The notes under the pieces are model-generated. The model saw only the letters and a program-made list of their open reading frames with translations. It was not told the origin of the DNA and ran no database searches. The position numbers and the translations under genes are program-made. A stretch of DNA of 64,000 nucleotides from Stutzerimonas stutzeri (GTDB lineage: Bacteria > Pseudomonadota > Gammaproteobacteria > Pseudomonadales > Pseudomonadaceae): assembly GCF_024451105.1 (NCBI RefSeq), contig NZ_JANGEY010000006.1, positions 142,145 through 206,144 of the forward strand, written 5' to 3'. Shown here piece after piece: positions 53,451-61,931 of the stretch (the stretch's first letter is position 1; each line of letters starts with the position of its first letter).

Positions 53451-54854
53451 TCAGCGCCTGCCGCTGCGCAGCCGCCAGGCCGGCCAGAGCGCCAGGGCGA
53501 ACAGCGCGGTGAGCAGCCAGAAGCTCTGCATGAAGGCCTGGGCATCGCCGGCGGCGCTGGCGCCCTCGGCGACGTGCCGCCACTCGAGAAAGAAGGTCAG
53601 CAGGTTGATGCCCAGCGCCCCGCCGAGCTGGCGCATGAAGCTGATGGTGCCGGTGGCCGGCGCCAGGTCCTCGGGCGGCAGATCCTGCACCGCGCCGGTG
53701 CTCACTCCGGGCAGGAGCCCGCCGATGCCGACCCGCCCCAGCGAGACCCAGGCGCAGATCGCCCAGAAGCCGGCGCCGGTGCCCATCAGCGCCTGACCGG
53801 CGGTCGACAGGGTGAGCAGACCAAGGCCGCCGACCAGCAGCCAGCGCGCCGCCACCTTGTCGCTCAGCCAGCCGCCGAGGAACACCGCGGCGCCCAGCAC
53901 CAGGCCGGTGGGCAGCAGCAGCAGGCCGGCATCGCTGGCGCTGAAGCCCTCGACCGTCTGCACGTAGAGCGGCACCAGGTAGGTGACACCGAACAGGCTG
54001 ACGCCCAGCACCATGGACACCCAGCTGGTGTGCCGGAAGCTGGCGTTACGCCACAGGCGCAGCGGCAGCAGCGGCGCCGGATGCCGGGTGCAGCGCCAGA
54101 GGAAGGCGGCCAGGCCGAGCAGGCCGAGAGCCCCGGTCAGCAGCGGCGCCGGATGCCCCCAGCCGAAGCGTTGCGCCTCGGCCAGCGCGGCGAGGATGCC
54201 GAACAGCGCCAGGTTGAGCAGCACGAAGCCGGGCACGTCGAGGCGCGGCGGGCTCAGCGAGCGCAGGGTCGGCAGCAGCAGCGCGCCGCCGACCAGGCTG
54301 AGCACGCAGATCGGCGCCGGCAGCCAGAACACCGCGGGCCAGCCGAAGTGATCGACCAGGAACCCCGCCAGGGTCGGCCCCAGCGCCGGCGCCATCATCG
54401 CCCCCAGGCCGAACAGGCCGAGCGCCAGCCCCCGCCCCTCGCCCGGATAGGCGCGGAAGATCAGTACCATGGACAGCGGCTGGGCGATGCCGGCGCACAG
54501 TCCCTGGACGATGCGGATGGCGATCAGCACCCAGATCGAGGTGACGAAGGGCGCCACCAGCGAGGTGAGCAGGAACAGGCCGAAGCTGGTCAGCAGGGTG
54601 GCGCGCGGGCCGAAGCGGGCCTGCGCCCAGGACGACAGCAACAGGCCCGAGGTCATCGCCGCGAGCACGCCGGTGACCAGCCACTGGGCCAGCGGCCGGC
54701 CGATGGCGAAGTCCGCCATGATCGCCGGCAGCGCCACGTTGATGCTGGTCGAGGACAGCACCATGGTCATGGTCGAGACGATCAGCAGCGCCAGCAGCCA
54801 GCGCGGATAGTGCGCACCGAAGCGCGCCTTGAGCACCTCGAGGTCCTGCCCCAT
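53451..54854 (-). CDS. MFS efflux transporter, DHA2 (EmrB/QacA) family
   Basis: A 467-residue inner-membrane protein with about 14 hydrophobic segments. Motifs TSINVALPAIMADF and GLGAMMAPALGPTLAGFLVD (motif C of antiporters) mark the DHA2 group. No EmrA-type adaptor gene is adjacent, so it would pump across the inner membrane only. The start codon lies one base after the stop of the MarR gene upstream (TGACATG), so both are translated from one message and the pump is expected to be MarR-regulated. Confidence 0.92.
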   Translation of the reverse strand: MGQDLEVLKARFGAHYPRWLLALLIVSTMTMVLSSTSINVALPAIMADFAIGRPLAQWLVTGVLAAMTSGLLLSSWAQARFGPRATLLTSFGLFLLTSLVAPFVTSIWVLIAIRIVQGLCAGIAQPLSMVLIFRAYPGEGRGLALGLFGLGAMMAPALGPTLAGFLVDHFGWPAVFWLPAPICVLSLVGGALLLPTLRSLSPPRLDVPGFVLLNLALFGILAALAEAQRFGWGHPAPLLTGALGLLGLAAFLWRCTRHPAPLLPLRLWRNASFRHTSWVSMVLGVSLFGVTYLVPLYVQTVEGFSASDAGLLLLPTGLVLGAAVFLGGWLSDKVAARWLLVGGLGLLTLSTAGQALMGTGAGFWAICAWVSLGRVGIGGLLPGVSTGAVQDLPPEDLAPATGTISFMRQLGGALGINLLTFFLEWRHVAEGASAAGDAQAFMQSFWLLTALFALALWPAWRLRSGRR

Positions 54855-54855
54855 G

Positions 54856-55287
54856 TCAGCGCCGCTCCAGGTTGGCCTGCATCCGCAGCAGGACGCGCTG
54901 GCATACCTCCAGTTCCTGCTGGTCGATGTCCCCGAGCACCTCGCCGCGCAGTTCGCTGGCGATCGCCTCGATCTGCGCGATGACCGCTGCGGTCTGCGGC
55001 AGCAGCTCGATGCGCTTGGCGCGGCGGTCCTCGGCCACGATGACACGGCGCACCAGTTGCTGGGCCTCCAGACCATCGAGCAGGCGCGCCATGGTCGCGC
55101 ACTCGACGCCGACCATGGCCGCCAGTTCGCTCTGGGTCGGCGCCTCCGGATGCCGGGCCAGGTGCAGCAGGACCAGCCAGCGCGCCTGCGACAGGCCGAG
55201 GTGGCTGAGGCGGCGGTCCAGCTCGGCCCGCCAGGTGCGCGCCAGCAGCGCGATCTCTGCGCCGAGGCGGTGATCGGAATGGGCCAT
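54856..55287 (-). CDS. MarR-family transcriptional regulator
   Basis: A 143-residue winged-helix protein. SHLGLSQARWLVLLHLARHPEAPTQSELAAMVGVECATMARLLDGLEAQQLVRRVIVAEDRRAKRIELL covers the DNA-binding domain including the wing. Flanking helices form the dimer. MarR proteins respond to phenolic compounds or oxidants and commonly repress their own operon. AGGAG lies eight bases before the ATG, and a TTAGC/GCTAA palindrome lies 34 bases upstream. First gene of the MarR-MFS unit. Confidence 0.92.
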   Translation of the reverse strand: MAHSDHRLGAEIALLARTWRAELDRRLSHLGLSQARWLVLLHLARHPEAPTQSELAAMVGVECATMARLLDGLEAQQLVRRVIVAEDRRAKRIELLPQTAAVIAQIEAIASELRGEVLGDIDQQELEVCQRVLLRMQANLERR

Positions 55288-55320
55288 TTCATGCTCTCCT
55301 AAAATTCAACAAGCTAAACA

Positions 55321-55332
55321 TTAGCCTGCTAA
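55321..55332. promoter_or_regulatory. Candidate MarR operator
   Basis: TTAGCCTGCTAA is a perfect 5-2-5 palindrome in the AT-rich stretch upstream of the MarR gene. A related half, AGCTAAAC, lies just before it (55312-55319). Size and place fit MarR autoregulation. Confidence 0.45.
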
Positions 55333-55386
55333 GTATTCATCCGCAACTCTCCCCATCAGGAACCCGGTGGGGGAAAGTGCGCCGGC

Positions 55387-57528
55387 TCAGACGCCCAGTT
55401 CGCTCTCCAGCGCGGCGCGCACGCAGTGCAGCACGCCGAGCGGCACGCGGCCGTCGAACGCCTCGGCGATGGCGGACACCGGCGGCAGCTCGCCGTCGCC
55501 GTCGAGGAAGGCGTCGTGGATCTCGCCGAGCAGTTCCTCGGGCAGGTCGAGCGCCTGCTCCAGGGACAACTGCTGGCGGCCGATGGCTTCGGCCAGCAGG
55601 CTGTAGACGTTCTTCTCGCTGCAGTCGAGCTGGCGGGCGATCTGCGTCGGGGTCATGCCCGAGCGGGCCAGGCTGACCAGCTCGTGGCGCAGGTCGGTGA
55701 CCACTGGCGGCGCGGCCGGCGCCTCGGGGCTGTCGGTGAGCACATCCAGGAAGGCCTGGCCGTAACGCTCCAGCTTGCGCGCGCCGACGCCGCTGACCCG
55801 CGCCATGTCGGACAGCGACCGCGGCTGGCTGCGCAGCATCTCCAGCAGGGTGGCGTCGGGAAAGATCACGTAGGGCGGCACGCCGTGCTCCTCGGCCAGC
55901 TTGCGGCGCAGGGCCCGCAGCGCCTCCCAAAGCTCCCGCTCGTCGCCGCGCACCAGTTGGCTGGCCTGGCTCGGCCCGCCGGAGCTGCGCTGGGCGCGCT
56001 GCGGCTTGAGGTCGCGGCGCAGCTCGAGGCCCACCTCGCCGCGCAGCAGCGGCCGGCAGGCGTCGGTCAGGCGCAGGCCGCCGAAGCCGTCGATATCGAC
56101 GTCGGCCAGGCCGCGCGCCACCAGTTGGCGGAACAGGGTGCGCCAGTCGGCCTCGCCCTGCTGCTTGCCCATGCCGAACACCGAGAGGCGCTGCTGGCCC
56201 AGCGCGCGCACCTTGTCGGTCTCGCGACCGAGCAGCAGGTCGATCAGGTGCCCGACACCGTAGCGCTGGCCGCTGCGGTAGATCGCCGACAGCGCCAGCC
56301 GCGCCGCCTCGGTGGCGTCCCAGGTCTCCACGCCGTCCACACAGTTGTCGCAGTGGCCGCAGGGCTGCGGCAGGTCCTCGTCGAAGTAGGCCAGCAGCGC
56401 CTGGCGGCGGCAACGCGACTCCTCGCACAGCGCCAGCATGGCTTCCAGCTTGTGGCGCTCGACGCGCTTGTGCTGCTCGTCGCCCTCGGAGTTCTGCAGC
56501 ATCTGGCGCAGGAACAGCACGTCCTGCAGGCCGTAGGCCATCCACACTTCCGAGGGCAGGCCGTCGCGACCGGCGCGGCCGGTTTCCTGGTAGTAGGCCT
56601 CCAGCGACTTGGGCAGGTCGAGATGGGCGACGAAGCGCACGTTGGGCTTGTCGATACCCATGCCAAAGGCGATGGTCGCCACCATGATCAGCCCTTCCTC
56701 GTTGATGAAGCGCTTCTGGTGGTAGGCGCGCAGCTCGTTGGGCAGCCCGGCGTGGTAGGGCAGCGCCGGATAGCCCTGTTCGGAGAGGAAGGCGGCCACC
56801 TCCTCGACCTTCTTGCGCGACATGCAGTAGACGATGCCGGCATCGCCCTTGCGGCCCTCGAGGAAGGCCAGCAGTTGCCTGCGCGGCTGGTCCTTGGCCA
56901 CGATGCGGTAGAAGATGTTGGGGCGGTCGAAGCTGGACAGGAAACGTTCGGCGTTCTCCAGATGCAGGCGCTGGACGATCTCCTCGCGGGTGCGCTTGTC
57001 CGCAGTGGCGGTCAGGGCGATGCGCGGCACATCGGGGAACAGCTCGGCGAGCTGGCCGAGCTGCAGGTATTCGGGACGGAAGTCGTGCCCCCACTGCGAC
57101 ACGCAGTGCGCCTCGTCGATGGCGAACAGGGCGACCTTCAGGTGCTGCAGGAAGGCCAGCATGCGCGGCTGCACCAGCCGCTCGGGGGCCAGGTAGAGCA
57201 GCTTGATCTCGCCGCGACGCAGCCGCTCGGCGATCTCGCGCTGCTCGTCGGGGGTCTGCGTGGAGTTCAGCGCCACCGCCGCCACGCCCAGCTCGTCGAG
57301 GGTGGCGACCTGGTCGTCCATCAGCGCGATCAGCGGCGAGACCACCACCGCCACGCCGTCGCGCAGCAGCGCCGGCACCTGGTAGCACAGCGACTTGCCG
57401 CCGCCGGTGGGCATCAGCACCAGAGCGTCGCCGCCCGCGCCGACACGCTGGATGATCCGCGCCTGGTTGCCGCGGAAGGCGTCGTAACCGAACACGTCTT
57501 TGAGGATACGCTGGGCGGAATCGAGCAT
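55387..57528 (-). CDS. recQ: ATP-dependent DNA helicase RecQ
   Basis: 3'-5' superfamily-2 helicase for recombination and fork repair, 713 residues, about 100 more than E. coli RecQ. Walker A is TGGGKS (41-46), the DEAH box is at 138-141 followed by [13 protein letters not shown], and the zinc-binding [24 protein letters not shown] precedes the winged-helix RQC domain. An HRDC domain lies about 515-590. An extra C-terminal region (about 600-713, [27 protein letters not shown]) resembles the helix-turn-helix RecQ C-terminal extension. Full length. Confidence 0.95.
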   Translation of the reverse strand: MLDSAQRILKDVFGYDAFRGNQARIIQRVGAGGDALVLMPTGGGKSLCYQVPALLRDGVAVVVSPLIALMDDQVATLDELGVAAVALNSTQTPDEQREIAERLRRGEIKLLYLAPERLVQPRMLAFLQHLKVALFAIDEAHCVSQWGHDFRPEYLQLGQLAELFPDVPRIALTATADKRTREEIVQRLHLENAERFLSSFDRPNIFYRIVAKDQPRRQLLAFLEGRKGDAGIVYCMSRKKVEEVAAFLSEQGYPALPYHAGLPNELRAYHQKRFINEEGLIMVATIAFGMGIDKPNVRFVAHLDLPKSLEAYYQETGRAGRDGLPSEVWMAYGLQDVLFLRQMLQNSEGDEQHKRVERHKLEAMLALCEESRCRRQALLAYFDEDLPQPCGHCDNCVDGVETWDATEAARLALSAIYRSGQRYGVGHLIDLLLGRETDKVRALGQQRLSVFGMGKQQGEADWRTLFRQLVARGLADVDIDGFGGLRLTDACRPLLRGEVGLELRRDLKPQRAQRSSGGPSQASQLVRGDERELWEALRALRRKLAEEHGVPPYVIFPDATLLEMLRSQPRSLSDMARVSGVGARKLERYGQAFLDVLTDSPEAPAAPPVVTDLRHELVSLARSGMTPTQIARQLDCSEKNVYSLLAEAIGRQQLSLEQALDLPEELLGEIHDAFLDGDGELPPVSAIAEAFDGRVPLGVLHCVRAALESELGV

Positions 57529-57551
57529 GGGGCCTCCGGATGAAGCCGGGC

Positions 57552-57557
57552 ATTATA
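57552..57557 (-). promoter_or_regulatory. -10 element upstream of recQ
   Basis: TATAAT on the minus strand, 24 bases before the recQ ATG. No good -35 hexamer is visible at the expected distance. Confidence 0.35.
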
Positions 57558-57688
57558 CGCCAGCCCGCCCCCGGTTCCGTGCGCCGCTCGCCTGCGCAGA
57601 CATTCCGCTTGGTACGCCCGCCCCGCCTGGCAGCACGCCCCCTGCTCGTCTACAATCGAGCGCGCATTCTTCCCGAGGTAGTGTCCCG

Positions 57689-58276
57689 ATGTCCTTCGCC
57701 GAGCAACTGTCCCGCCTGCAAGCCTTTCTCGATGCCGACGACCTGCACGAGGAGGCCCTGGACTACGTGGCCGCCCACGGTTACCTGACCGCCCTGTCGA
57801 TCTGCCCCGACCCGGTAGCGGAGCGCGAGTGGATCGACGCCCTGTTCGCCGAGCCGCCGCACTACCGCAGCGAGGCCGAGCAGGCCGAGATCGAGGACGC
57901 GCTGATCCAGCTCAAGGCGCACATCGGCCGCCAGTTGGCCAGCGACGAGGACATGGAGCTGCCCTGCGACCTCGACCTGGGCAGCGATCCCGACGACTCC
58001 GAGCTGCGCGGCTGGTGCATCGGCTTCATGGAAGGCGTGTTCCTGCGCGAGAGCGTGTGGTTCGAGCACGCCGAGGAAGAGGTCAGCGAACTGCTGCTGC
58101 CGATCATGGTCGGCTCCGGGCTGTTCGACGAGGAACCGGAGTTCGCCGAGATCGCCCGCGACCGCGACCTGGTGGACAGCATGATCGAGCAGATCCCCGA
58201 ACTGCTCACCGCGCTGTTCCTGCTCTGCCAGGCCCCGGAAGAGAAGCCGGCGCTGCTCAAGCCCCGCCAGCACTGA
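57689..58276 (+). CDS. YecA/YgfB-family protein (UPF0149)
   Basis: A 195-residue acidic cytosolic protein. Helical UPF0149 fold: LQAFLDADDLHEEALDYVAAHGYLTALSICP and LRGWCIGFMEGVFLRESVW are typical. It lacks the SEC-A-like zinc tail that some YecA proteins carry. Function unknown. The ATG at 57689 is the family start. It is followed after 10 bases by the YbaN-type gene, probably one operon. Confidence 0.88.
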   Translation: MSFAEQLSRLQAFLDADDLHEEALDYVAAHGYLTALSICPDPVAEREWIDALFAEPPHYRSEAEQAEIEDALIQLKAHIGRQLASDEDMELPCDLDLGSDPDDSELRGWCIGFMEGVFLRESVWFEHAEEEVSELLLPIMVGSGLFDEEPEFAEIARDRDLVDSMIEQIPELLTALFLLCQAPEEKPALLKPRQH

Positions 58277-58286
58277 GTCGCGCCGC

Positions 58287-58688
58287 ATGGCGCCGCGCGA
58301 ACCTGCCGAGATCCGACACGCCTGGCTGCGCTGGCTGCTGCTGGGCATCGGCTGGTCGAGCGTGGCGCTGGGCGTCATCGGCATCTTCCTGCCGGTGCTG
58401 CCCACCACCCCCTTCCTGCTGCTGGCCGCCGCCTGCTTCGTGCGCAGCTCGCGGCGCGTCTACCTCTGGCTGGTCACCCACCCGCGCCTCGGCCCGTGGA
58501 TCCGCGACTACCTCGACGGCCAGGGCATTCCGATCCGCGCCAAGAGCTGGGCCATCGGTCTGATGTGGACCAGCATCCTGCTGTCCTGCTACCTGGTGCC
58601 GCTGCTGGCGGCCCGCCTGTTCATGCTGACCAGCGCCGTGCTGGTCACTCTCTACATCCTCCGCCAGAAGACCCTCGGCCGCCCCTGA
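58287..58688 (+). CDS. YbaN-family membrane protein (DUF454)
   Basis: A 133-residue protein with three to four hydrophobic segments. VALGVIGIFLPVLPTTPFLLLAAACFVRSS is the DUF454 signature, and RLGPWIRDYLDGQGIPIRAKSWAI follows. Inner-membrane protein of unknown function. Ten bases after the YecA gene. Confidence 0.9.
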   Translation: MAPREPAEIRHAWLRWLLLGIGWSSVALGVIGIFLPVLPTTPFLLLAAACFVRSSRRVYLWLVTHPRLGPWIRDYLDGQGIPIRAKSWAIGLMWTSILLSCYLVPLLAARLFMLTSAVLVTLYILRQKTLGRP

Positions 58689-58758
58689 GCGGCGGCACTC
58701 GCCGACCGTCGTCGCAGCGCCTATCCTCAACGGAAAGCGCGGAGGGCACGGGCCGGCG

Positions 58759-59451
58759 ATGGAGCGGCGAGGACGCCTCCTCGGGCGGAGGGGGAGACAT
58801 CGGCATCTCGGCATCTGCCTGCTCGCCGGGCTGCTGCTCAGCCTCGGCGCTCAGGCGCGCTGGGACTTCGCGCGCATCGTCCAGCTGGCCGAACAGCGGC
58901 ATGGCGATCTGGGCGGTGGGCGGATGCGTCTGGATGCCTGGGCCGCGCTGATCGCCCGCAGCGGCGCCCTCGATGAGCGCGACAAGCTGGAGGCGGTCAA
59001 CGACTTCTTCAACCGGGCCCTGTCGTTCGTCGACGACGAGTTCAACTGGCAACAAAGCGACTACTGGGCCACGCCCCTGGAGGCGCTGCTCAAGGGCGCC
59101 GGCGACTGCGAGGACTACGCCATCGCCAAGTACCTCACCCTCCGCCAGCTTGGCGTGCCGGGCGAGCGGTTGCGCATCGCCTACGTCAAGGAACTGACCG
59201 GCAATCGGCCGCACATGGTGCTGACCTGGTACGCCTCCCCGACCGGCGACCCGCTGGTGCTGGACAACCTGGTTGCCGAAATCCGTCCCGCCTCGCAGCG
59301 CCCCGACCTGCTGCCGGTCTACGCCTTCAACGCCGAGGGCCTGTGGCTGCCGGGAGCTGCCGGCGCCAGGCGTACGGGCGACAGCAGCAGCCTGTCGCGC
59401 TGGCAGGATCTGCTGGCGAAGATGCGTGACGAAGGCTTCGCCACCCACTGA
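58759..59451 (+). CDS. lapG: Periplasmic cysteine protease LapG
   Basis: A transglutaminase-like cysteine proteinase of 230 residues that cuts the N-terminal anchor of LapA-type adhesins and frees cells from biofilms. A signal/anchor segment spans about 17-33. The catalytic triad is Cys117 (GAGDCEDYAIAKY), His152 (RPHMVLTWY) and Asp169 (LVLDNLV). Asp116 and Glu118 next to the Cys are the calcium ligands of the family. It is 14 bases from lapD, whose periplasmic domain sequesters it when c-di-GMP is high. Its presumed substrate is encoded by the RTX gene at 61932. Confidence 0.93.
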   Translation: MERRGRLLGRRGRHRHLGICLLAGLLLSLGAQARWDFARIVQLAEQRHGDLGGGRMRLDAWAALIARSGALDERDKLEAVNDFFNRALSFVDDEFNWQQSDYWATPLEALLKGAGDCEDYAIAKYLTLRQLGVPGERLRIAYVKELTGNRPHMVLTWYASPTGDPLVLDNLVAEIRPASQRPDLLPVYAFNAEGLWLPGAAGARRTGDSSSLSRWQDLLAKMRDEGFATH

Positions 59452-59465
59452 GACGAGGAGGCACC

Positions 59466-61469
59466 ATGTCCCTGCTCAAGCAACTGTTTCTCGCCATCTG
59501 CCTGTTTCTCCTGGTGGCCTTCGCCGGCAGCTTCATGGTCGGCCTGGAAAGCTCGCGCGAGCAGACCGTGCGCCAGTTGCGCTCCCACGCCCAGGACGCG
59601 GCCACCGCCCTCGGGCTGTCGCTGACGCCGCACATCGACGATCCGGCGATGGTCGAACTGATGGTTGCCTCGATCTTCGACAGCGGCTACTTCGCCAGCA
59701 TCCGCGTGCAGCGCGTCGGCGACGGCAGCCTGATGGCCGAGCGCCGGATGAGCCCGCGCCGCGGCGACACCCCCGACTGGTTCGCCAAGCTGGTGGACCT
59801 GCACGCCGAGAGCGGCGAAGCCCTGGTGATGCGCGGCTGGGAGCAGGCGGCACGGGTCGAGGTGCTCAGCCACCCGCAGTTCGCCCTTGCCCGGCTGTGG
59901 GACAGCGCGCTGGGCAGCCTGTCCTGGCTGCTGCTCTGCGGCCTGCTCAGCGCCGCGCTCGGCGGCTGGCTGCTGCGTCTGCAGCTGCGCCCGCTGGACG
60001 GCATGGTGGCGCAGGCCGAGGCCATCGGCCGGCGCGAATTCCTCACCCTGCCCGAGCTGCCGCGCACGCCGGAACTGCGCCGTGTCGTCCAGGCACTGAA
60101 CCAGATGGTCGACAAGCTGCGCAGCCTGTTCGCCGAAGCCGCCCAGCACAGCGAGCGTCTGGCCCGCGAGGCCTACCAGGACAGCCTCACCGGCCTGGCC
60201 AACCGGCGCCGCTTCGACATGTACCTGGGCAGTCAACTGGTCGCCAGCGAGCAGCACGCCGCCGGCTACCTGCTGCTGCTGCACGTCAACGACCTGGCCG
60301 GCCTCAACCAGCGCCTCGGCGCCGTCCACAGCGACGCCCTGCTGCTCGCCATCGGCGAGCAACTGCAGCAACTGGTCGGCCGGCACGGCCACGCCGACTG
60401 GCTGGCCGCGCGGATACGCGGCGGCGAATTCGCCCTGCTGATGCCCGGACTGAGCGCCGGCGAGGCCGACCAGTTGGCCCGCGAGCTGAGCGAAGCCCTG
60501 GAGCACCTGCGCGCCACCGGTGCCAGCGACTGCTCGCCGTTGGCCCATGTCGGCCTGTGCCTGTTCCATCCCGGCGAGACGGAGCAGCGCGTGCTGGCCC
60601 GCGCCGACCAAGCGCTGACCCAGGCGCAGTACCGCCCCGAAAAGTCCTGGGAACGCCTGGACGATTTCGAACCGACCGGCAGCCACGACCTGCACGAGTG
60701 GCGCGCCTGGCTGGACGAGGCCCTCGGCCAGGGCAAGCTGCAGCTGCACTTCCAGCCGGTGGTGCACTGCGACGACCACGCCGAGCTGCTGCACCACAAG
60801 GTGCTGGCGCGCCTGCTCGACGCCCAGGGCAAGGCGATTCCCGCCGGCATCTTCCTGCCCTGGGTCGCCCGCCTCGGCTGGATGGCGCGCCTCGACCTGC
60901 TGATGCTCGAGCACGCCCTGGGACATATCGTCCAGCACCGCCAGCCGCTGGCCCTTAGCCTGTCCGCCAGCACGCTGGCCGACCAGGTGAGCATGGCGCT
61001 GATCCTGCACGCACTGCGCTCCCGGCCGGATGCCGCCGGGCTGCTGACCCTCGAGCTGGACGAGCGCAGCCTGCCGCCCGCCGAACAGCTGCAGCCGCTG
61101 TGTCAGTCGATCCGCGCCACGGGCTTCGCGCTCGGTCTGCAGCACTTCGGCGGCCGCTTCAGCCTGATCGGCAACCTGACCCACCTCGGCCTGGCCTATC
61201 TGAAGATCGACGGCAGCTACATCCGCGGGCTGGACCGGGAGGCGGACAAGCGGGTGTTCATCGAGGCCATCCGCCGCACCACCCACAGCATCGACCTGCC
61301 GCTGATCGCGGAGATGGTCGAGTACCAGGGCGAAGCGGACGTCCTGCGCGAGCTGGGCGTCCACGGGGTGATGGGGCGACTGATCGGCGCACCGGCTCCC
61401 TGGCCCAGCCAGGGCACGCCGACCTGCCCCAGCAATATGGCCTCCGATTCGCCGGAGCAGCTCAGATGA
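59466..61469 (+). CDS. lapD: c-di-GMP receptor LapD (degenerate GGDEF-EAL)
   Basis: Inner-membrane receptor of 667 residues. TM1 is about 5-25, then the periplasmic LapD/MoxY domain (about 26-150) with Trp125 in MRGWEQAA, the residue that inserts into LapG in studied homologues. TM2 is about 151-170 and a HAMP follows (171-225). The GGDEF domain is catalytically dead (RGGEF at 318-322), and the EAL domain has KVL (445-447) instead of EAL, so it binds but does not hydrolyse c-di-GMP. Inside-out signalling holds LapG when c-di-GMP is bound. Last 8 bases overlap the convergent small gene. Confidence 0.95.
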   Translation: MSLLKQLFLAICLFLLVAFAGSFMVGLESSREQTVRQLRSHAQDAATALGLSLTPHIDDPAMVELMVASIFDSGYFASIRVQRVGDGSLMAERRMSPRRGDTPDWFAKLVDLHAESGEALVMRGWEQAARVEVLSHPQFALARLWDSALGSLSWLLLCGLLSAALGGWLLRLQLRPLDGMVAQAEAIGRREFLTLPELPRTPELRRVVQALNQMVDKLRSLFAEAAQHSERLAREAYQDSLTGLANRRRFDMYLGSQLVASEQHAAGYLLLLHVNDLAGLNQRLGAVHSDALLLAIGEQLQQLVGRHGHADWLAARIRGGEFALLMPGLSAGEADQLARELSEALEHLRATGASDCSPLAHVGLCLFHPGETEQRVLARADQALTQAQYRPEKSWERLDDFEPTGSHDLHEWRAWLDEALGQGKLQLHFQPVVHCDDHAELLHHKVLARLLDAQGKAIPAGIFLPWVARLGWMARLDLLMLEHALGHIVQHRQPLALSLSASTLADQVSMALILHALRSRPDAAGLLTLELDERSLPPAEQLQPLCQSIRATGFALGLQHFGGRFSLIGNLTHLGLAYLKIDGSYIRGLDREADKRVFIEAIRRTTHSIDLPLIAEMVEYQGEADVLRELGVHGVMGRLIGAPAPWPSQGTPTCPSNMASDSPEQLR

Positions 61470-61803
61470 GGTGCGACTCGTCCTCGTCGCCCAGCAGCCC
61501 GCTCAGTCCCCCCAGCCCGGCGCGCGCATCGGCGCGCTCCTGCAGCTTGCGCTGGGCCGCGGCAGGCAGGTCGGTATAGCGGATGACCCCACGCTCGACC
61601 AGCACCGCGACCAGATCTTCCAGCACGCGGATCAGCTCGAGGTCTGACGCCTTCAGGCGATCCAGCCGCGTCCGGGTTTCCTCGCGCTCGAGCCAGGTCT
61701 GCACCTGGGCGTCGCTTGCCGGCAGCGCCTCGCTCATCCCCTCGAAGGGCTCCATCTCGACCCGCAGCAGGTGCCCCTGTCGGTCGCGTTGCACATAGAT
61801 CAT
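61462..61803 (-). CDS. Small conserved protein, often mislabelled as tryptophan synthase beta-like
   Basis: A 113-residue soluble protein, MIYVQRDRQGHLLRVEMEPFEGMSEALPASDAQ..., with a helical second half (ELIRVLEDLVAVLVERGVIRYTDLPAAAQRKLQERA) and tail GGLSGLLGDEDESHLI. Proteins of this type in Pseudomonas carry the database name tryptophan synthase subunit beta-like, but at this size none of the PLP-binding features of TrpB are present. Function unknown. It lies between lapD (8-base tail overlap) and the adhesin gene. Confidence 0.78.
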   Translation of the reverse strand: MIYVQRDRQGHLLRVEMEPFEGMSEALPASDAQVQTWLEREETRTRLDRLKASDLELIRVLEDLVAVLVERGVIRYTDLPAAAQRKLQERADARAGLGGLSGLLGDEDESHLI

Positions 61804-61885
61804 CGCCTGCCCTCCCTCGAGGCTGTCATTGCGACAAGCCTACCTGCGCCGCGCGCCCGCCACCACGACCGCCGGCACACACGGC

Positions 61886-61917
61886 AAAACCGCCCCATGC
61901 CGCAGGCAGGGGGCGGT
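61886..61917 (-). terminator. Intrinsic terminator of the RTX adhesin gene
   Basis: On the minus strand ACCGCCCC pairs with GGGGCGGT (61910-61917 with 61889-61896) around a 13-base loop, followed by TTT. It lies 15 bases after the adhesin stop. Confidence 0.65.
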
Positions 61918-61931
61918 CGCGTGCGCGATGT

